Assembly (NCBI GenBank): GCA_030765245.1
Contig: JAVCCX010000204.1
Span: 1 to 8,811, forward strand
Reading direction: 5' to 3'
DNA: 8,811 nt
Source of the DNA: Candidatus Zophobacter franzmannii
GTDB taxonomy: Bacteria > Cloacimonadota > Cloacimonadia > Cloacimonadales > JAFGVF01
The notes under the pieces are model-generated. The model made no database searches. It saw nothing but the letters and a program-made list of their open reading frames with translations, and had not been told where the DNA came from. Of this stretch, positions 5,090-8,811 are shown one piece after another (positions within the stretch are counted from its first letter, which is position 1; each line of letters opens with the position of its first letter). Position numbers and translations under genes: made by a program.

Positions 5090-6871
5090 ATGGCTAATAT
5101 GGTTAAAGCCTGGATAGACGGAGTTCAGATTGAAGTCGAAGCCGGAACTACTATTATAGACGCTGCATCTAAAACATGCCACGCGATTCCGAAGCTTTGC
5201 TATCACCCTGATTTACCTGCAACTGCCAATTGTGGTGTTTGTGTTGTTGAAATTGAAAACTCTCCAATGAAGAGAGCATGTTGTACTCCTGTTACTGATG
5301 GGATGAAAATAACAACCAACTCTCTGAATTTAAGAAAATATCGCAAGACTTTGGTTGAGCTAGTACTTTCAAATCATGAAGTAGTATGTCCTACATGTGA
5401 AGCAAACAACAAGTGTAACTTACAGTCACTTGCAAACAATCTTCATTGTGACATGCATAACATTCCTAACATGCAAACGAAGCGTGCTGTGGATGATGCT
5501 AGTCCTTCAATTGTTAGAGATATGAACAAATGTATCGCTTGTGGTCGTTGTGTAACTGTTTGTAATGATGTTCAGCAGGTTTATGCTTTAACATTCTCTG
5601 GTCGTGGGTTCAAGAGCATCGTTACTACTCCTTTCGATAAGGGTATGAATGATAGTCCTTGTGTTAATTGCGGACAGTGTACTGTTTATTGCCCAACCGG
5701 CGCTCTTAGAGAAAAGAACGACATCGACCGTGTTTGGGATGCTCTCTTAGATCCTACCAAGCATGTTGTTGTTCAAGAAGCTCCATCAATTCGTGTTGCT
5801 CTTGCAGAAGAGTTCGGAATGGAACCAGGACTTGCAACTCCAGGTAAAATGTATGCAGCTCTTAAAGCAATTGGGTTTGACTCTGTTATGGACACAAACT
5901 TCTCAGCTGACCTTACCATCATGGAAGAGGGAACAGAGCTTGTAAATAGAGTTGGTGCCGGTGGACCACTTCCACTTATCACTTCCTGTTCTCCAGGTTG
6001 GGTTAAGTTCATGGAAACTTACTACCCTCACCTTGCAGCTAATGTTTCTACTGCAAAATCTCCAATGTCTATGTTCGGTACTCTTGCAAAAACTTACTAT
6101 GCTGAAACAAAGAATATTGATCCTGCAACTATCGTTAGTGTTGCTATAATGCCTTGTACTGCTAAGAAGTTTGAAGCACAGCGTCCTGAATTAAGTGATT
6201 CAGGTTATCAGGATACTGATTTAGTTCTCACAACAAGAGAATTTATCAGAATGATTAAAGAGTGCTGTGTAGATTTCAAGAATGTTCCTGATATCCAAGC
6301 TGATCCTGGAATGAGTTTCTACACTGGTGCTGGTACTATCTTTGGTGCTACCGGTGGTGTTATGGAAGCTGCTCTCCGTTCTGCTTGGTTCCTTATAACT
6401 AAGACTGAACTTGAGAATGTTGAGATTACTGCTGTTCGTGGTATGGAAGGCGTCAAAGAAGTTACTATCGAAATCCCAGGTCTTGGACCGGTTAAATTCG
6501 CAGTAGCTCATGGACTCGGAAATGCTAGAAAGATTATGGATAAAGTATCACAACAGCTTGCTGATACCGGTAAGTGTGAATATACTTTCATCGAAATCAT
6601 GGCTTGTAATGGTGGTTGTGTTGGCGGTGGCGGACAGCCATTCGGTTCTGACATCGCTCGTCGGGCTCGTCGTGGTCTCGGTCTTTATGAAGAAGATCGC
6701 AATCTTCCTAAGCGTCGCTCACATGAGAACCCTGAAGTTACTAAACTCTATGCAGAGTATATTACTGAAGGACCATGTTCTCCTAAATCACACAAACTTC
6801 TTCACACTAACTACTTTGAACGCTCAGTTTATAGTGGTGCAGCTGTGAAAGAAGCTACTCACAAACATTAA
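5090..6871 (+). CDS. hndD: [FeFe]-hydrogenase catalytic subunit, HndD/HydA-like (M3 architecture)
   Basis: A 593-residue cytoplasmic [FeFe]-hydrogenase that interconverts protons and H2. Domains in order: plant-type [2Fe-2S] domain (C37, C48, C51, C64); His-Cys3 [4Fe-4S] site (H96, C100, C103, C109); two ferredoxin clusters, CIACGRCVTVC (C148, C151, C154, C158) and CVNCGQCTVYCP (C191, C194, C197, C201); then the H-cluster domain. L1 reads TSCSPGW (C300, S301), L2 MPCTAKKFE (C356), and L3 EIMACNGGCVGGGGQP (C506, C510). The family's proton-path residues appear at E280, E283, R287, C300 and S320. The odd point is S301 in place of the second Cys of TSCCPxW. The C-terminal SHENP and HKLLHTNY blocks are normal, and no extra [2Fe-2S] domain follows. 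GGAGG lies seven bases before the ATG. It is the last gene of the operon, closed by a strong terminator. No maturase genes (hydE, hydF, hydG) are in the window. Confidence 0.96.
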   Translation: MANMVKAWIDGVQIEVEAGTTIIDAASKTCHAIPKLCYHPDLPATANCGVCVVEIENSPMKRACCTPVTDGMKITTNSLNLRKYRKTLVELVLSNHEVVCPTCEANNKCNLQSLANNLHCDMHNIPNMQTKRAVDDASPSIVRDMNKCIACGRCVTVCNDVQQVYALTFSGRGFKSIVTTPFDKGMNDSPCVNCGQCTVYCPTGALREKNDIDRVWDALLDPTKHVVVQEAPSIRVALAEEFGMEPGLATPGKMYAALKAIGFDSVMDTNFSADLTIMEEGTELVNRVGAGGPLPLITSCSPGWVKFMETYYPHLAANVSTAKSPMSMFGTLAKTYYAETKNIDPATIVSVAIMPCTAKKFEAQRPELSDSGYQDTDLVLTTREFIRMIKECCVDFKNVPDIQADPGMSFYTGAGTIFGATGGVMEAALRSAWFLITKTELENVEITAVRGMEGVKEVTIEIPGLGPVKFAVAHGLGNARKIMDKVSQQLADTGKCEYTFIEIMACNGGCVGGGGQPFGSDIARRARRGLGLYEEDRNLPKRRSHENPEVTKLYAEYITEGPCSPKSHKLLHTNYFERSVYSGAAVKEATHKH

Positions 6872-6896
6872 TCTCTAACGAGACTTAATATATATA

Positions 6897-6925
6897 AGAG
6901 CCATCCGAAAGGGTGGCTCTTTTTT
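6897..6925 (+). terminator. Strong Rho-independent terminator of the hydrogenase operon
   Basis: AGAGCCATCC (6897-6906) pairs over 10 positions, one of them T-G, with GGGTGGCTCT (6911-6920) around a GAAA tetraloop. Five more T residues follow. It lies 25 bases past the hydA-like stop. Confidence 0.93.
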
Positions 6926-6969
6926 ATTACCTAAATACTCGTAACTCGTACCGATTAACATTTGCTATG

Positions 6970-6999
6970 TTGAACTACTCATATATATTATGGTAAAAT
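6970..6999 (+). promoter_or_regulatory. Candidate sigma70-type promoter for the beta-barrel gene
   Basis: TTGAAC (6970-6975) and TAAAAT (6994-6999) are separated by 18 bases and lie between the upstream terminator and the TTG start at 7019. The resulting leader would be very short. Matches are 4 of 6 and 5 of 6 to the consensus; in AT-rich DNA this is suggestive only. Confidence 0.4.
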
Positions 7000-7018
7000 T
7001 ACATATAGGATTTGAAAA

Positions 7019-8098
7019 TTGAAAAAGATAATAATTGTATACATATTACTAATTGCATCCTTCTTGATAGCGGAAGAAAGTAAGCCACCCAAGAAAGTAC
7101 GGTTTGTAGGATTCCCCTTTGGTTTCTATAAACCTGAGACAAGTGTCGCCCTCGGATTCGGGGGAGGAGTTTATTTCAAGCTTCCTAATCAGGATGATAG
7201 CTTTCAGACATCATCAGTAGCCCTTGCCGGGTTCTATTCTTTTAAAAACTACTATTCCCTAGTCTTGAGACCTGATTTATACCTTAATCTTTGGCGTTCC
7301 AGGATGGTTACAACACTACGCCTTGAAAACAATGATGATAGCTATTTCGGGCTTGGTGCACATAATAGTGAAGATGATGAAGTTATCTACAAATATCAGC
7401 GTCAACAGTTTGTATTTGAATTCACAACACCTTCCTTCTTTGTTGATGGGCTGAGTAGAGGTTTAATTGCTGATCTGAGCCATTTTGAGATTAAGGATGT
7501 TGTTGATGCGGACTTTGTTCAATCACCTGAACTTGATAATGATTATAAGCACGATCAGATCGGTCTTGGATTTAGATTAGACTATGAGAAACGAGATAAT
7601 ACAAAATATCCGATTAAAGGACACTATATCGGAGTTCGCTATTTGACTTTCAGAGAAGAGTTCGGTAGTGACTATGAATACAACAATCTTATCCTCGACT
7701 TTCGTAAGTATTTCCCAATGGGGAAGACGCAGACGCTTGCGAATCAGATTTATTCAAGTACAGTTAGCCATGATGTTCCTTTTTTCTCAATGTCAGGCAT
7801 TGGTGGAGCTGAGATAATGCGTGGTTATTATGACGGCAGATATCGCGATAAGAGTGCTATTGCCTATCAAACTGAGTATCGCACAATGTTTCTTAAGCGT
7901 TGGGGTGCAGTAGCCTTTGCTAACATCGGTTCTGTGTACTCTGATATTGATGAGATAGAGCTAAAAGACTTCAAAGCTTCGTTCGGAATTGGTGGAAGAT
8001 TTCTGCTAATCCCTGAAGATAAGATCAACCTCCGTTTAGACCTTGCGATGGGGAATAACTCTTTCGGATTTTACTTCATTATAGAAGAAGCATTTTAG
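7019..8098 (+). CDS. Omp85/BamA-TamA family outer-membrane beta-barrel protein without POTRA domains
   Basis: A 359-residue protein with a TTG start, chosen because it gives a signal peptide beginning MKKIIIVYILLIASFLIA and because AGGA (7007-7010) lies eight bases upstream; no in-frame ATG offers either. The mature part is alternating aromatic/polar beta-strands. A bacterial surface antigen (D15/Omp85) signature lies at IMRGYYDGRYRDKSA, with R268-G269-Y270 as the conserved (V/L)RGF/Y motif of the lumenal loop. The final strands (INLRLDLAMG, FGFYFIIEEAF) end in the C-terminal Phe typical of outer-membrane barrels. The signal peptide is followed almost directly by barrel sequence, so there are no POTRA repeats and it is unlikely to be BamA itself. 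It probably sits in the outer membrane; transport of a protein or lipid is possible but unproven. It has its own promoter candidate and is not part of the hydrogenase operon. Confidence 0.83.
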   Translation: MKKIIIVYILLIASFLIAEESKPPKKVRFVGFPFGFYKPETSVALGFGGGVYFKLPNQDDSFQTSSVALAGFYSFKNYYSLVLRPDLYLNLWRSRMVTTLRLENNDDSYFGLGAHNSEDDEVIYKYQRQQFVFEFTTPSFFVDGLSRGLIADLSHFEIKDVVDADFVQSPELDNDYKHDQIGLGFRLDYEKRDNTKYPIKGHYIGVRYLTFREEFGSDYEYNNLILDFRKYFPMGKTQTLANQIYSSTVSHDVPFFSMSGIGGAEIMRGYYDGRYRDKSAIAYQTEYRTMFLKRWGAVAFANIGSVYSDIDEIELKDFKASFGIGGRFLLIPEDKINLRLDLAMGNNSFGFYFIIEEAF

Positions 8099-8107
8099 AC
8101 ATTTAAG

Positions 8108-8151
8108 GCTATATAGCTCGCCCCAATATGAGCATAGCGAATACGGTGCAA
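8108..8151 (+). repeat. Diverged direct repeat, copy 1
   Basis: The ordered words GCTATAT (8108-8114), CTCGCCCCA (8117-8125) and ACGGTGCAA (8143-8151) recur in the same order about 550 bases downstream with different spacing. GCTATATAGC (8108-8117) is also a perfect palindrome. Confidence 0.45.
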
Positions 8152-8186
8152 AGCGGAAGTTGAAATAACACAATTCCTTTGCATCG
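8144..8186 (+). repeat. Extended imperfect hairpin
   Basis: CGGTGCAAA (8144-8152) pairs with TTTGCATCG (8178-8186) with one T-G pair. The stem continues inward as GGAA (8155-8158) with TTCC (8174-8177) and TTG (8160-8162) with CAA (8171-8173), closing on the loop AAATAACA. That makes 16 pairs with two small bulges on the 5' side. There is no T tract, so it is not a classical terminator, although it is the first strong structure after the beta-barrel gene. Confidence 0.6.
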
Positions 8187-8302
8187 AACTCACTTCGTTC
8201 ATCTGGATGCGAGGAAATGAAGCATCATTTCCCAGCAGAAACTATTTCAGTATAATTCAGCACATATCAGTGCCTACTCAGTGCAAATTTATAGAGTTAA
8301 CT

Positions 8303-8320
8303 GTGATTTTCCTAAATCAC
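8303..8320. repeat. Perfect 7-bp hairpin
   Basis: GTGATTT (8303-8309), loop TCCT, AAATCAC (8314-8320). No T tract follows on the + strand and no gene is adjacent, so its role is unclear; it could equally be an operator-type dyad. Confidence 0.5.
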
Positions 8321-8654
8321 CTATCAATAGTTCACTTTCCTCCAATTTGCTTAATCTCTTAAATTTATCATTAAAATCAAATCAGTGGGTTAACAGCGGG
8401 AATGCTGCGTATTGTTGAAGAGGAAGTTGAGAGAGAAGTTTGACAAGGCAACAAAGTTATTCTGTATGCCTGCTTTCAGGTTTATCGAAGGACGACAATA
8501 GTACTATCGCTAAAATCTGTCGTTCCAACCGAGAGAAACGAGTGGAAAGTGGCAGACCTGCACTGGTCTTCTTTTAACTACGCCCCAGCGGTCCGTTATG
8601 TGGGTGGGAATGGCATTTTACTAGGCTATAATTCCTAAATTCGTTATGGCAACA

Positions 8655-8708
8655 GCTATATTCCAAATGTTCTCGCCCCATCGTCGCAAATAGCTCCTTA
8701 CGGTGCAA
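8655..8708 (+). repeat. Diverged direct repeat, copy 2
   Basis: GCTATAT (8655-8661), CTCGCCCCA (8672-8680) and ACGGTGCAA (8700-8708) repeat the three words of the copy at 8108-8151, in order. Together the copies bracket the hairpin-rich region, as old element ends or duplicated repeat units might. Confidence 0.45.
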
Positions 8709-8811
8709 GTCCCCTGATGTTTCTCGCACCAAGGCGATACATACCATAGGCTCGCGCCTATTGGCTATTCATATTCAGCCCATTCGGGCTGGTATTGAAA
8801 AGAATGTAAAC

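Larger units (their letters stand above)
8099..8811. other. Gene-free, hairpin-rich region of 713 bases
   Basis: I find no convincing gene, tRNA or CRISPR here. Perfect or near-perfect stem-loops recur: 8144-8186 and 8303-8320 (listed separately), 8213-8232 (GGAAATGA/TCATTTCC), 8490-8525 (GGACGACA/TGTCGTTC, enclosing the palindrome ATAGTACTAT), 8554-8569 (AGACC/GGTCT), 8702-8730 (GGTGC/GCACC), 8746-8761 (ATAGGC/GCCTAT) and 8776-8791 (CAGCCC/GGGCTG). By hand count 58 of 120 bases are G or C in 8521-8640, against 17 of 60 in 2401-2460 of the other spacer. The region may be a structured RNA, a decayed mobile element, or a clutter of palindromic repeats. Confidence 0.5.

Noticed and set aside
8440..8577. 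A 45-codon open frame with a TTG start
   Set aside because: It has no ribosome-binding site, no recognisable protein pattern, and lies across the strongest hairpins; other frames here are equally open for short stretches.
8099..8811. tRNA, tmRNA, SRP RNA or RNase P RNA in the hairpin-rich region
   Set aside because: No GTTCGA-type T-loop with a matching acceptor stem, no tmRNA tag or CCA end, and no SRP or RNase P core motif could be found.

Overview
The window reads as one AT-rich chromosomal segment with every recognisable gene on the + strand. It comes from a Gram-negative (outer-membrane beta-barrel), anaerobic, H2-metabolising bacterium ([FeFe]-hydrogenase). The partial rsmG followed by parA and parB is an arrangement often found near chromosomal replication origins. 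Content and composition would suit an anaerobic FCB-type lineage such as Cloacimonadota, but that is inference; nothing here fixes the taxon.

Layout. 1-1913: the 3' end of rsmG, then parA and parB, tightly packed and probably cotranscribed, followed by a terminator hairpin. 1914-2657: a 744-base AT-rich intergenic region. It holds a start-less ORF remnant with its own terminator, and a striking array of 11-bp-phased GTAA units (four on the left in reverse orientation, five on the right) arranged around a dyad. The centre of the array forms a 30-bp near-perfect hairpin. 2658-6871: a four-gene hydrogenase operon in the order HndB-like, NuoE/HndA-like, NuoF/HndC-like, HndD/HydA-like, closed by a strong terminator at 6897-6925. 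7019-8098: a separately promoted, TTG-started, signal-peptide-bearing Omp85-type beta-barrel without POTRA domains. 8099-8811: 713 bases without a convincing gene, full of stem-loops and diverged direct repeats, and in its second half much richer in G+C than the other spacer.

How the genes work together. ParA and ParB would segregate the chromosome. The hydrogenase subunits would couple NAD(P)H and H2 in the cytoplasm: NuoF-like FMN/NAD site, Fe-S relay, then the H-cluster in HydA. The complex is unusual. The stand-alone HndB protein has no cysteine at all. The NuoF-like subunit lacks all four N-terminal [2Fe-2S] cysteines and also the C-terminal 2[4Fe-4S] domain of bifurcating HydB. The NuoE-like gene is broken by an in-frame TAA between its two cysteine pairs. 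HydA has Ser in place of the second Cys of the usual TSCCPxW motif although its proton-path residues are kept. The simplest reading is a slimmed, NAD-linked, probably non-bifurcating hydrogenase; whether it is still active is open.
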